This document shows positions 17,290 to 30,725 of a stretch of 64,000 nt of DNA, in pieces. The stretch lies in the NCBI GenBank assembly GCA_002104895.1, contig MCFG01000079.1:77501-141500 (forward strand), given 5' to 3'. The notes under the pieces were generated by a model that was given only the letters and a program-made list of their open reading frames with translations, was not told where the DNA came from and did no database searches. Numbering within the stretch: position 1 is the stretch's first letter; every line of letters starts with the position of its first letter. Origin of the DNA: Anaeromyces robustus (lineage: Eukaryota > Neocallimastigomycota > Neocallimastigomycetes > Neocallimastigales > Neocallimastigaceae). The translations under genes and the position numbers were made by a program.

Positions 17290-20200
17290 AATAATAATAA
17301 TAATAATAAAAAGGATAATAAAGTTGAAATTAATTCATTACAAATTGAAATTGATAGAATAACAAAAGAAGCAGGTAATTTACGTTTAGAACTTCAACAA
17401 TCTAATATAAAATATGAAGAACTTTCTGAAGAATATAGTGGTATAAAGGAAACTTATGAAGATCAATTAACTTTAATAAATAGATATGAATCAGAAAATG
17501 ATAATAATCATAAAGTAATATATCATTTATAAAATATATCTGTATAAAAATATTTTTTTCTTCTTCTTTTATTTATTCTATGATTTTTTTTTCTTATTTA
17601 ACTAATTATAAATAATTTATCAAATTTCAAAAAAAGAAAATTGAAGATTTAAATCATCAAATATATCAATTAAATTTGAGAAATCAAGCTTTGAATGAAA
17701 AATTAAATAAGAATATTGAAAGTAGTAGTGATACCACCCTTAAATATATTACTGAAAATTCTGATTTAAGAGGACAAGTTGAATTCCAAAAAAAGGTAAC
17801 CAAAAAAAAAAAAAAAAAAATAAATAAATAAGTAAAAGAGAAAAATAAGTAGAAAAGTAAAAAAAAATTTGTTATTTTAATAATTTTATATAAATAATAT
17901 ATAAAATTATAGAAATAACAATATATATTCATATATAATGATAAAAACTAATATTGTTTTTTAATTTTTAAATTTTAATATACAAAAAAAAAAAAAAAAA
18001 AAATGGATTTATGAATTGGAATATGGATTAAATTTTATATGATATATATATTTTTTTATTTTAATTTGGAATTGGATATAAATTTTTTTTTTATTTTCGA
18101 TATGGATTTGGATGTGGATTTTTGGAATTAATATATATATATATGTATATTGGAAAATTTTGGATATTTTATATTATATCAAAATAGAGAATAATGGAAT
18201 TAGAAAATAATTTAAATGATCAAAAAACTAAAAATGAGGAATTAGAAAATAATTTAAATATTCAAAAAACTAAAAATGAGGAATTTGAAAATAATTTAAA
18301 TAACCAAAAAACTAAAAATGAGGAATTAGAAAATAACTTAAATAGCCAACATATAAAAAATGAGGAATTAGAAAATAATTTAAATAATCAAAAATCTATA
18401 AATGAGAAATTAGAAAATAATTTAAATAATCAAAAAACTAAAAATAAAGAATTAGAAAATAAATTAAATGATCAAAAAATTAAATATGAGGAATTAGAAA
18501 ATAATTTAAATAATCAAAAAATCAAAAATGAAGATCTTACAAAAAAAATTGAAACTATTCAAAAAGCAGAAAATAAAAATAAAGAATCATTAGTGGAAGA
18601 AAATAAAAAATCGAAAAAAGTATTTAAAAAAAAAAAAAAAAAAAAATAGAAAAATTTATAATTTATTCATATAAATATTAATAAAGAAGATATTTTATTT
18701 TTATCTTAAAAAATAGATATAGATATTATATTAAACAAAAATATATGTATATATAATTAATGAATAAGTTTAATTATTAATATATATTATTAACTATTTT
18801 TACAATTATACAATTATATATATATATATATTTTATAAAATATTTCATACAAATAGATTATTACTGATTTAAATAAAGAAATTGATGAATTAAAGAAAGA
18901 ATTAATTGAAATTCAAGATGAATTAGATAAAGAAATTGAAGAGCATGAATTACTTAAGGATTATATGGATAAAGTTGAAAAAGAAAAGGAAGTTTTAAAT
19001 CAAGAATTAATTGATATGAAAAATAATGAAACTTTTGAAAAATCAAATAATGATAAAAAACTATTTGAAGCTTATAAAAGAGAACAAGTATTACATGATA
19101 CCATTGAAAATAATAATATGAGAGTAGAAAAAATTATGGAAGAAAAAGAAAGAATTAAAAGGGTATTTATTAATATTATATAATATAATATAATATAATA
19201 TAATATAATATAATATAATATAATATAATATAATATAATATAATATAATATAATATAATATAATATAAATGTATATTGTGATAATTATTTATATATATAT
19301 TTCTATAAATAATAATATGATAAATTTTTTTTTTATGAATTGATAATCATTATGGATTATAGGAAAATGAAAGATTGAATGAAACCATTTATTCATTGAA
19401 TCAGAAATTAAATGAAAATGATACAGCAAGAATAAAACTTAAAAATAATTTATCTATGAAAAATGAAACAATTGATAAGCTTCAAAATGTAATAATTACA
19501 ATTATAAATTATAATAGATATTAAATTTAATTATTATTATCATTATTTTTAATATTAAATTTTATTATAATCATATAATTATATATATATTATTATTATT
19601 ATTTAATATGATTGATTAAATTTTTTTTTTTTTCAATAATAAGAAAATTATTGAAATTCAAAGAAATAATGAATTATCTCTTACAAATATGGAACTTATC
19701 AATACCTCTAATAATACTATTATACTATTAAATAAAGAAATTGAAAATTTAAAAAAAGAAAATGAAAATTTAATTAATACCCTTAAAAATAATGATAATA
19801 ATCATTCTTATAACGATGATATAAATACAGAATATTTAATTAAAATACATAGAGTAAGTTATTTAAAAAAAATATATATATATATATTTAATATATTTAA
19901 ATGGATTTAATTTATTTATTTTTATTCTATTATTATTAATATTATTATTATTGTTATTATTTATAATTTTTAAAATATTTAAAATGTAAATTATTATATT
20001 AATTATTAAGGAACTTGAAACAATGAGGAAAAACTTTAAAATTAATGAAGATGCTATTACAGATCTTCATAAATTAAATGGTGTTCAAAGTAAGGAATTA
20101 GAAACTCATTATAAATTTATAGAAAAACTTCAAAATGTAAGTATAAACTATCCTAATTTTATATAATTTTTTTCATTTTTGTTTAGTTTACTTTTTTTTA

Positions 20201-22579
20201 AATCTTATCATCATTATATATATATATTTATATAAATAATAATAAAAATATATATATATTTATTCAAATAATGATGATATTTATAAATAAAATAGAATTT
20301 AATGAGAACACAACAAGTAGTTAATTCAAATGAAATAGAATCTGAACTTTTAAGAAAAGATTCAATAATTCAAGATCTACGAGAACAATTAAATAGAAAA
20401 ATAACTGAATTAGAAAAAATAAAGGTATCACTAAAAGAATTAGAAAATGAAAATGAAAATCTATTACATAAATCAATTATTGATATTGATCCTAATGATA
20501 TAGAAGAACTAAAAGAAATGAATAAAGGTTTAAAACGTGAATTATTATTTAAGAATTCTTATGTAGAAGAACTTAAATTGGTATTAATAAAAATTATTAA
20601 TATATTAAATTATTTTTTTAAAAAAAAAAAAAGAAAAGAAAAGAAAATTATTATTATTATTATTTTAAATATATAAATGAGTAAAAAAATCTATAATTAA
20701 TATTAATATAATATTAATTAATATATAATTATTTATTATTTTATAGGAAATAAGTGCAATAAAAGAAAGTAAAGGAGGAAATTTAGATATTGTAGCAAAA
20801 ATAAAAGAATTAGAAAGTGTTAAGGAAAAATATCTTATTAATTCAGAACAAACTAATAAATTATTAGAAGTAAATTTTTTTTTTTATCCTATTTTTTTTT
20901 TTTTTTTTTCATTTATTTTTTTATACATATAAAATAAATACATATTAATATATATATATACATATTTATCTATTTATCTATCTATCTATTTATTTATTTA
21001 TTATTATTATTATTTTATTTTTTATTTAATAAAAACTTAATAGCAAGTAAAACAAGCTAATATATTAAATACAAATTTGAAAGAGGAAAATGATAAAAAT
21101 AAAAGAGATATAGCTACATATGAAGAAGTAATTAAAAATTTATAATAATTTCAATATATATATATATAAAATTCGTTAAATTTTTTTCCTTTTTTCCTTT
21201 TTTTTTTTTTATTATTTTATTAAAAAAAACTTTTTTTTTTTATCTATTTAATTAGGAAATTAAACGTATTAATAAAGAAAATGTAACATTAAAGAAAATA
21301 TATAATGAATCTAAAATAAAATTAGATAAACTTGAATCTGAAATGACATCACATTCTTGTGAACAAGAAATTAATAAATCACTTAATACTAGATCAAAGA
21401 TTGTATCTATCAATTTATATTTATATATATATATAAATATATATTATTGAATTTTTAATTAATTTATTATAACATTAATAAATTAACTTTTCTTTTTTTT
21501 TTTTAATTTATTTTTTTTATTTTTTTTTCCAGAATGAAATAAAATATCAAGAAACCTTAGATGAATTAACATTAGAAAATAAAGAATTAAAATTAAAATA
21601 TGAAAATCAAGTAGAAAAGCATAAACAAGATATACAATATGAACAATTATTGAATAAAAAATATAAAGAGGTAAATTCATTTAAATTTATATTTATTATT
21701 AAAGAAAATAATAGATTTTGGAATTTAGTTTTAGATTTTATTTCTCTCTTTTTCTTTCTATCTTTTATATATATATATATTTTAATTATTAATTTTATAT
21801 ATTAATAATAATAATAATAATAATAAATAGGATATTGAAGAATATAAAAGACAAATTGAATTTAATGAAGATAAATTACTTAAATTACAAACTACAATCA
21901 ATAATTTAAATAAAGAAAATGAAAACAAAAAAATTGAAATGAATGAAGTTCAAGCTAAATTAAGAAATTTACAAGAAAGTTATAATGATTTATTAAATGA
22001 AAATAAGAATTTACGTGTTAAAATTCATGAAAAATCCAATGAAATCAATGATATTCAAAATTCAAAGGTTTTTTTTTTAAAATTTTTTTTTTTTAAAATT
22101 TTTATATTACATTTATTATATTAATATATATTAACGTACTATATTAATTTATTATTATTTTTATTATTTTTATTATTATTATTTAAAAAAAAAAATTGTA
22201 TATAAATATATAAATAATTATTCAAATATATAAGACTATACGTTTATTATATGAAACTATATCCGATTTTTCAACTAATTTAAATAATAAATCAATTGAT
22301 GAAGCTTCTTTCATTTCTAATTCTGTTCCAGAATTGGTTGCTTCCCTTCGTAATATTGCTATTGCTTTTAATAAAGGTGGTTTCATTTTAAGTGATGTAT
22401 TTAGTAATTTAACTCAACAATTTATTTATTTACTTAATCAAGCCAAAGAAAATGATCAAAAACGTAGTGAATTATTAAATGAAATTGAAAAAGTAAATTT
22501 TTTTTTTTTAAACTTTATTTTTATAAATGATTAAAACTAATATTAAATATTGTATTATTGTTGATATTTTTTATTAATA

Positions 22580-22610
<31 letters not shown>

Positions 22611-23557
22611 GTTATTTATTTTAATTATAATTATTATTATTAATATTATTACAATTATTATTATTACTATTATTATTATTATTTTTTCATATATATATAT
22701 ATATAATATAGATGAAAAATCAATTAAATGGAGTTCATTCAAAATTAGAAGATGAAATGAAAAATAATAATGAACTAACAAAAACAAATAAAGTTCTTGT
22801 TGGTAATATCGATCAAGTGGCAAATATTAATAAGAGTCTTAAAGATAAAATTAATAATTATTTAACTCAAATTCAAGATAAAAATAATCAAATTTCTAAT
22901 TTGAATGGACAAATAAATTCAATGAATAAACAATTAATGAAAATGAAACCTGATTCTTTAGTTGAAAGTTTACAAAAAAGAATTCAAGAAGGAAATACAA
23001 AATTAGAAACTCTTGGTAGTGAATATCGTAAATTAGAAAGTGAAAATAATAAATTTAAATCAAATATAAATTCTTTAAATGAAGTAAGGAATATAAAGAG
23101 AGAGAGAGAAAAAAAAATTATATATATATATATACATATATTTAATATTATTCTTTTATATAATATATTGATTTATTTTTATTAAATTTATTTTATTTTT
23201 TATTTTAATTTATATATATATATATAAATATATAATTATCATATAAAATTAAAGCAATATTCAAATATACGGAAAGAAAATAAAGAACAATCTATTGAAA
23301 TATCAGTATTAAAAGAACAATTAGAAAAAGAAGTTCAAAATTATGAAGAATTAAAAAGTCAACAAGTTTCATTATTAGATGAGGTAAAGTATATATAATA
23401 ATTAAATGAAAAAAAAAATTTTTTTTTAATATTATTAATCCATAATTATAATTTTCTATTATAAATATAAAAACAGAATTCTTTATTAAAATCTAAATAT
23501 AAAAAGATTGTAAGTAGATATATATATATATATATTTTATAAAATTAATAATAATTT

Positions 23558-23590
<33 letters not shown>

Positions 23591-26024
23591 AATAATAATA
23601 ATAATAATATGTAAATGTATATAATGTAACTTATTATATTTATTAAATATTTTAATTTTTAATTTTTAATTTTTATATAATATACAGAATGATATGAATA
23701 AAATGATGCAAGAGGAATCAAAACAATTAAATGAACAAATTATTGTTTTAAAGAAGGTAATAATTTCATCATAAATTTTTTTTTTTTTTTTTTAATATTT
23801 TATAAAATATTTTTTATAAAAATATATATATTTTAATTTTTGAATTATTTGTTAATTTTATTTATCTATATTTACATTAATTATTATTATTGTTATTTTT
23901 TTTTCTCGTTTATTTAGACAATAAAGAATGAAAGACCAGCCATTAGAATTGAAGAATACTATTTATTATTAAATCAAATTTTTGCTACTATTCAAAATAT
24001 GTTACCAGATAACCTTAAATCACCTATAAAAGTAATATTAATATTAATTTTATATAACTAAACAATTATATTGAAATTATACATATAATAGAGAAAATAA
24101 TAATAATATTAATATTAATCAAAAATTATATATATATATATTATTATATTTTTTTATAATTTTTTTTTAAAAAAAAAAAAATTCTTTTTAATATATATAA
24201 TAACAATAGACTTTTGAATTAGCTACAGATTTAAAAACATATAAAAAATGTATGCTTGATAGTTTAAATAATATATATCATTATATCTATCATTTAATTG
24301 ATGAAATGAAAGGAAAATGTCAAGAAATGATAAGGTAATTTAAATAAAACAATTTATTATTATTATTGTTACTATTATTATATATTTTTTATTATTATAT
24401 ATTTCTTATTATTAATAAAAATAATATATTTATATGAATTATTTATATGAATTTTATATTTATATATTAATATAAATATTAATATATATTAAATTTTTAT
24501 AATATTTTTTATTTAATATATATATGAAAATATAAATATTTTTTAATAGTAAAAAGCAAGAAGCCATGGATAAAAAATTCTATCAATTTCAAAATCAATT
24601 AAATAAACGTATGAGTCAATTTACTACCTATCAATCTAAAATTACTAGAGCAACAGAATACCAAAAACATTTAAAAGATACCCTTTATGAAAAAGAAAAT
24701 GAAATTAAAAGATTAAATGTATGTTATGTTAATAATAATAATAATAATATATATATTTATATATTTATATATTTATATTTTATATAAGAAATTATTTTTA
24801 TTATAAATTATTATAGATTTTAATGAATAATATTTAAAATATTATTATATATAAATCTGTATATATTACAATATTAAAATTATCATTTATTATTATAAAT
24901 AATATTAATTATTATTATAGGCATCTATTAAAAGTCATAATGAACAACTTCGAGAATTAGAAAATAAAGCTAAAAAAATTGAACAAAATTATTCAAAATG
25001 TTTTAAGGGTGTAAGTAAAGATATGATGAAAGATAAAATAAGAGTATATACTGATTTAGAGAAACAATTAATTCGTGAAAGAGAAGATGCTCATGAAACT
25101 GCAAAAGAATTGATTAATCGTTTAAAGTATATATTAAATATGTATTAAATAATATAAATATAAATATATATTCTATATATTTTATTTATTTATTTATTTA
25201 TTTATTATATATTAATACTTTTTTTTTTATTTCTTTTTTTAATAATTTATTTTTAAATATTTTTAATAGTGCTAGTGAAAAACAACTTGAACGTTCTAAA
25301 TCTGCATTATCATATTTACAAAATCAAAAAGTAATAATATATTTATATATATATATATTTGTAATAAATTAAATAATATATATTAAATTGTTGTTATTGT
25401 TGTCATTGTTTTAAATTTATTTTAAATAATTTTAGGATAATAAAAGTGCAAATAAATATATATCTAAATTAGAAAAAGAAAAACAACTTTATGAAAAAGA
25501 AAGAGCTGAATTATTCAATGAAATAAATAAAGTAAATATTAAAATAAAAAAAAAAAGAATTTTTTTTTAATTAGATAATTAATAATATATTATTTGTAAA
25601 ACTATTAATAATTTTTTGTTATTATTAATATAATTATTATTATTATTATTTAATATCTAACAATAATTATATTGAAAATTATATATATATATAAAATATA
25701 GAAATCAGAAACAATAAAAAAATATAAAAGTATAATAGAAAAAACGCTGACCAAACTTGAGGTATTTAAATAATTAAAATAAATAATTATATAATTTTGA
25801 TTAATAAAAAAAAATACTTATTATTATTATGATTATTATTAATAATATATTAATTATAATATTTTTTATTTACTTGTTTATTCATTTTTTTTTACATTAT
25901 ATTTTTTTTTATTAATATATATATATATATTTATTAGCAAGAGGATATAATAAATTTCATGGGTGCATTTCAACAAGCATGCGATATCATGAGAAAAGAT
26001 TTACCAGAAAATTCTATCCTTTAA
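15440..26024 (+). CDS. Giant coiled-coil protein with centrosomin motif 1 (CM1); candidate gamma-tubulin-complex tether
   Basis: Thirty exons close in frame: 15440-15619, 15755-15841, 15945-16535, 16800-17012, 17314-17514, 17637-17795, 18188-18619, 18857-19162, 19363-19488, 19644-19853, 20011-20136, 20296-20580, 20747-20869, 21044-21127, 21256-21402, 21533-21670, 21831-22067, 22235-22492, 22712-23083, 23255-23383, 23477-23509, 23688-23756, 23918-24031, 24210-24334, 24550-24718, 24921-25126, 25270-25330, 25436-25531, 25702-25761 and 25938-26024. The total is 5424 bases, 1807 aa. Residues 61-83 (VNELKKENFSLKMKIFFLED) match centrosomin motif 1, which in CDK5RAP2, Mto1 and Pcp1 binds and activates gamma-tubulin complexes. 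The rest is long coiled coil with two non-coil helical segments, near 1248-1280 and 1505-1575. Expected site: spindle pole or basal body, which is inference. No C-terminal PACT motif was recognised. The first ATG opens exon 1 and follows an A-rich leader. Confidence 0.85.
15755..15841 (+). other. CM1 motif exon
   Basis: This 87-base exon encodes 29 residues that hold almost the whole CM1 core, with ELKKENFSLKMKIFFLE at 64-80. The family consensus in CDK5RAP2-type proteins has the same ELKKENF.LK..I.FLE spacing. Both flanking introns are phase 0. Confidence 0.85.
17249..17310 (+). repeat. ACA/CAA and TAA repeat before a splice acceptor
   Basis: A CAA run followed by a TAA run sits immediately upstream of the acceptor of the exon at 17314. 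It is open in frame with the exon as poly-Asn, so retention of this intron end would add an Asn tract. Confidence 0.7.
18197..18535 (+). repeat. Tandem 42-base repeat encoding a 14-residue coiled-coil unit
   Basis: Eight consecutive copies of LENNLNNQKTKNEE with small changes lie in the exon 18188-18619. Fourteen residues are exactly two heptads, so the unit extends a coiled coil without a phase break. DNA similarity between copies is very high, which points to recent expansion. Confidence 0.95.
19170..19267 (+). repeat. TAATA pentanucleotide microsatellite in a CM1-gene intron
   Basis: About 19 perfect 5-base units fill the first half of the intron between the exons ending at 19162 and starting at 19363. 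Confidence 0.95.
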
Positions 26025-26791
26025 TTCTTTATAGATTTTTTTAATTTTATTAATTTATTAATTTTATATTTAATTTTATTTTTTTTTTTTACTTTTCTTT
26101 ATTATTAATATTATTATTATTATTAAAATATAATAATAATAATAATAATATTTAAATCATATTTAGTCATTTCATATATAATATATATATACAAAACATA
26201 TTTTACTTTTATTTTAAAAAAAAAAATAATTCTTTTTTATAATAATTAATAATATTATATTATTTTAATATAAAAAAATTGAATCAGTAATTATTTTTTT
26301 TTTTCTTTTTAAATATATATTATTAAAAAAACCAAGCGTTATTTTTAAATAACAAAAAATTTTAATTTTTAATTTTTTTTTTTACATATTATGTAATATA
26401 TATGCTTTTAATTTATTTTTTCTTTTTTTTTTTTTTAATTAAAGAATTATTTTTTGTAAAACTTTTTTTTTCTTTTTTGCAAATTAAAAAAAAAATAATA
26501 ATAATAAAAAAAATAAAATTTATACGTCATCTTAATAACAATTAAAAAAAAAAAATTTAAAATTTTGATTTGTTTTTTTATTATTATATTTTTATTATAT
26601 ATTATAGAATAATAATTAGTTTTATATATATCATTTATCATTAATTAATAAATATATATTATACTAAATAAATTATTAAAAAATACTTTTTATATTATAT
26701 TATATTATATTATTAAACAATTACTATATATCATTTGATCTTTTTTATTAAAACTCTAAGCAAAATTAAAAAAAAATTTTATATATATATA

Positions 26792-26971
26792 ATTATTTTA
26801 TTTATTCATTCATTTAATTCATTTATATATTATATAATTATTTTATTTATTCATTCATTTAATTCATTTATATATTATATAATTATTTTATTTATTCATT
26901 CATTTAATTCATTTATATATTATATAATTATTTTATTTATTCATTCATTTAATTCATTTATATATTATATA
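26792..26971. repeat. 45-base tandem repeat, four copies
   Basis: Four nearly identical 45-base units, each containing TTTATTCATTCATTTAATTC. The unit is 15 codons long, so an open frame runs through it, but the composition (Ile, Phe, Tyr, Ser) is that of the repeat and not of a gene. Confidence 0.95.
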
Positions 26972-28310
26972 ATATTTATTTATTATAATATTTATTTATT
27001 TATTTATTTATTTATTATAATATTTTCTATGAAATATTTATATTTTTATTAACATTATTTTTTATAAATTGAAAAAAAAAAAAAAAAGTTTAATAATTTG
27101 TATATTAAGTAATATCGAAAAACTTTAAATTTTTTTTTCCTTTATAAATATAAATAGTTAAAAATTCACCTATAATTTTATTATTATTAAATTTTAAAAT
27201 TTAATAACTTATTCTATAATACATATTATATATTATAATATATATATTATATATATTATTAAATAAATAAATAAATATTTTAAGTACTAAAATATTTTAT
27301 ATATCATTATAAATTTCCCTAATAATAGACTTTTTTTTAAAAAAAAAAAAAATAAAATAAAATAAAATAAAATTAAAAAAAAATATCTTGAGACAAATGA
27401 TAATATAAGAAAATTTAAAAAAAAAAAAAAAAAAAAAAAGAAATCCAACAAATAAATAAAATAATAAAGTAATATTTTAATTTCATTTCAGATAAATAAT
27501 AAAAAAGAGAAGATAACTTTTATATAAATTTTGTAATTATTGTTATAAATGTTTTAATATAATAATCTTTTATTATATAATACTGGAAATTTAAAATGAA
27601 ATTTCTTTAGATTTAAAATAAAATATTTTAATTAAAATATGGAATAATATCAATTTTAAATAAATATATATATATTGAATTTTTTTTTTACAATTTTATT
27701 ACTTTTTTTAAAGCAATTCAATAGTTAATGATATAATTTATATATAATTAAAAATTAATTTATTAAATATCATTTTATTCTTTAAATTACTAACTTTTTT
27801 TTTTTTTTTTTTTTTTTTAATATTTATTTTACTTTTTATTACATTGCATATATATATATATATCAACATATAAACATGTAAACATAAACATAACATTTTA
27901 AAATATATATTATTTTTTTTATAAATATATAAACATGGAAATGAAAACTTTATTAATGATTTCAAAATTTTTGAAACTAATTGAAAATAGTAAAGTATTA
28001 CCTTGAATTAAATAATAATAATGTTATAAAATTAAATAATAAATAAAATAAAAATAAAATATAAAATTAATACTAAAGAAAAAAAAATATTTATATTATA
28101 AAATTTATTAATATATATTCCAGAAAAGAAAAAAAAAAAAACTCTATTATTAATTATTTGTTGAAATAATCCTTCAACATAATAAATATATATATAAATT
28201 TATTTAGAAAATAATATAAATTCTTTAAGGAAATTTATTATATATTTATTAATATATAATTTAAGGAGAGAATAACAATCAGGAAATCATATATATATAT
28301 ATATTATATT

Positions 28311-28373
28311 ATTTTTTTTTTCTTTTTTTCTTTTTTTCTTTTTTTCTTTTTTCTTTTTTCTTTTTTTTTTTTA
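28311..28373 (+). promoter_or_regulatory. Pyrimidine tract upstream of the NPC2-type gene
   Basis: A nearly pure T tract with C at regular 7-8 base steps ends about 24 bases before the ATG at 28397. Pyrimidine tracts ahead of starts are known from fungal promoters. A role here is inference. Confidence 0.4.
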
Positions 28374-28396
28374 ATATATATAAGAAAAACAAAAAA

Positions 28397-28945
28397 ATGA
28401 AATTATTTTATATCATAACAATTTTAATAATTTCAATAACTATTGTAAATAGTCATATATCAAATAAAGGACAAATAGTCATAGATAGTAAAAATTTTCC
28501 AAATGAAAAAAATAAACATATTCAAAGAAAAAGAATAAGTAATGGTCATGATAATGGAGAATTAGAAACAGATAGTACAGTAGAATGGTATTCTTGTTCA
28601 TCCGCTGATAGTGTATTAATTATAGATGAAATTATTCTTACACCAGATCCACCAAAACGTGGAAATAATGTTAAAGTAGAACTTTATGGTTTTTTATTAC
28701 GTGATATTGAAGTAGGAAGTCGTATTAAAATTTCTATTAAATATGGTTCACTTTTAATTTATAGAGATGACCTAGATCTTTGTGAATTAGTTTCTTGTCC
28801 AATGAAACGTGGTGAACTTTATGCTACCTATGAAACTAGTATATATTCTTATATTCCACGTGGTACCTATAAAGCAGATGCCTATGCTACTGAACCAGAC
28901 CAACAAGAAATTGCATGCGCTTATGGCAAAGTTCAATTAGTTTAA
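28397..28945 (+). CDS. NPC2: Secreted ML-domain protein, NPC2-type sterol/phospholipid-binding protein
   Basis: Intronless gene, 182 aa. Residues 1-19 form a signal peptide (MKLFYIITILIISITIVNS). A basic linker near 40-48 (IQRKRIS) could be a Kex2-type processing site. The ML domain follows from about 62: VEWYSCSSADS, ILTPDPPKRGNNVKVELYG, a central IKISIKYGSLLIYRDDLDLC, CPMKRGE, IPRGTYKADAYA and a final IACAYGKVQLV. This is the fungal phosphatidylglycerol/phosphatidylinositol-transfer (NPC2) pattern, with the paired cysteines of the family visible. The product would carry sterol or phospholipid in the vacuole lumen or outside the cell. It is the only intron-free gene in the window. The start fits an A-rich leader. 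Confidence 0.93.
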   Translation: MKLFYIITILIISITIVNSHISNKGQIVIDSKNFPNEKNKHIQRKRISNGHDNGELETDSTVEWYSCSSADSVLIIDEIILTPDPPKRGNNVKVELYGFLLRDIEVGSRIKISIKYGSLLIYRDDLDLCELVSCPMKRGELYATYETSIYSYIPRGTYKADAYATEPDQQEIACAYGKVQLV

Positions 28946-29007
28946 TAATAATAATAATAATAATAATAATATAATGAAAAAAAAAATAAAAAAAATAAAA
29001 TAAAATA

Positions 29008-29047
<40 letters not shown>

Positions 29048-29468
29048 TACAATATAAAATATACAATAAAAATAATTTAAATTAAATTAATAAAAAAATA
29101 AAAAATAAAAAATAAAAAATAAAAAATAAAATAAAGAAAAGAAAAGAAAAAAAATTTCATAAATACTTTAACTTTTAATAATAATAAAAAAAAAAGAATA
29201 TTATATAAAATATTTATTATTTTATTTTCTCAGTTTTTTTTTTTTTTTATTTCATAAAATAATATTTAAATTGATAAATATTTTGAAAATAATAGATATA
29301 TCAATACGATATAAAAAAAGAAAAAAAAAAAAAGAAAAAAAAAAGAGTTATTCAAAAAAAAACTATAGATATATATATATATTTTACATTTTTTTTTTAA
29401 AAAAAAAAAATAAAAATAAATCGTCGTTAAACAGAAAAAAACATAATAAAAATAATAAATAATAAAAA

Positions 29469-29512
<44 letters not shown>

Positions 29513-29799
29513 CATATATGTATTTTGATAACCATAAATCATATAATTAAAAAAAAAAAAAAAGTAAAGAGAAAAGATATTATATAATTCTTTCTTTCTT
29601 TCATTCATATATATTTATAATATTTAATATTTAATTAATATTTATAAATATATTTTATAATTTTATAATTTAAAATAAATAAAAAAAAATTATAATAATA
29701 GAAAGGCATTGGATATAAAATAATGTTGCAAAGTTTTTTCAATGAATAATAATGTAACAATAAAAATAAAAATAAAAATAAAAATAAAAATAAAAATAA

Positions 29800-30725
29800 T
29801 ATATAAAGATTTATTTATTTATCTATTATTTATATATTATTTATTTATTTACTTATTTATTTATTTACATATTAATTATTTACTTATTTATTTATTTACA
29901 TATTTATTTTTTACATATTATTATTTACTTATTTATTTATTTACATATTATTATTTATTTAATTACATATTATTTATTTATTTATTTACCTATTATTATT
30001 TATTTATTTACCTATTATTATTTATTTATTTACTTATTATTTATTTATTTATTTACCTATTATTATTTATTTATTTACCTATTATTATTTATTTATTTAT
30101 TTACTTTTTATTTATTTATTTACCTATTATTATTTATTTATTTACTTATTATTTATTTATTTATTTACATATTAATTATTTACTTATTTATTTATTTATT
30201 TACTTATTTATTTATTTACATATTATTATTTATTTATTTACTTATTTATTTATTTACATATTATTATTTACTTATTTATTTATTTACATATTTATTTTTT
30301 ACATATTATTTATTTATTTATTTACCTATTATTATTTATTTATTTACTTATTATTTATTTATTTATTTACCTATTATTATTTATTTATTTACCTATTATT
30401 ATTTATTTATTTACTTATTATTTATTTATTTATTTACCTATTATTATTTATTTATTTACCTATTATTATTTATTTATTTACTTATTATTTATTTATTTAT
30501 TTACCTATTATTATTTATTTATTTACCTATTATTATTTATTTATTTACTTATTATTTATTTATTTATTTACCTATTATTATTTATTTATTTACTTATTAT
30601 TTATTTATTTATTTACCTATTATTATTTATTTATTTACCTATTATTATTTATTTATTTATTTACTTTTTATTTATTTATTTACCTATTATTATTTATTTA
30701 TTTACTTTTTATTTATTTATTTGTT
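29800..30725. repeat. TTTA/TTAC-based satellite array
   Basis: About 0.9 kb built from short units (TTTATTTATTTACCTATTATT and close variants of 12-35 bases) in a higher-order arrangement. The unbroken frame of Leu, Phe, Ile and Tyr residues across it is caused by the lack of stops in the repeat and is not a gene. Confidence 0.95.

Larger units (their letters stand above)
26025..28396. other. Intergenic, no gene seen
   Basis: About 2.4 kb of homopolymer and AT-repeat sequence. It contains the 45-base tandem repeat at 26792-26971 and a pyrimidine tract before the next gene. No conserved reading frame was found. Confidence 0.6.

Noticed and set aside
15996-25540. Several separate short coiled-coil genes
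   Set aside because: The pieces join through GT-AG introns in one frame from 15440 to 26024 with no internal stop, so they are exons of one gene.
15440-26024. Myosin or kinesin heavy chain
   Set aside because: No motor head or P-loop is present; the N-terminus carries CM1 instead.
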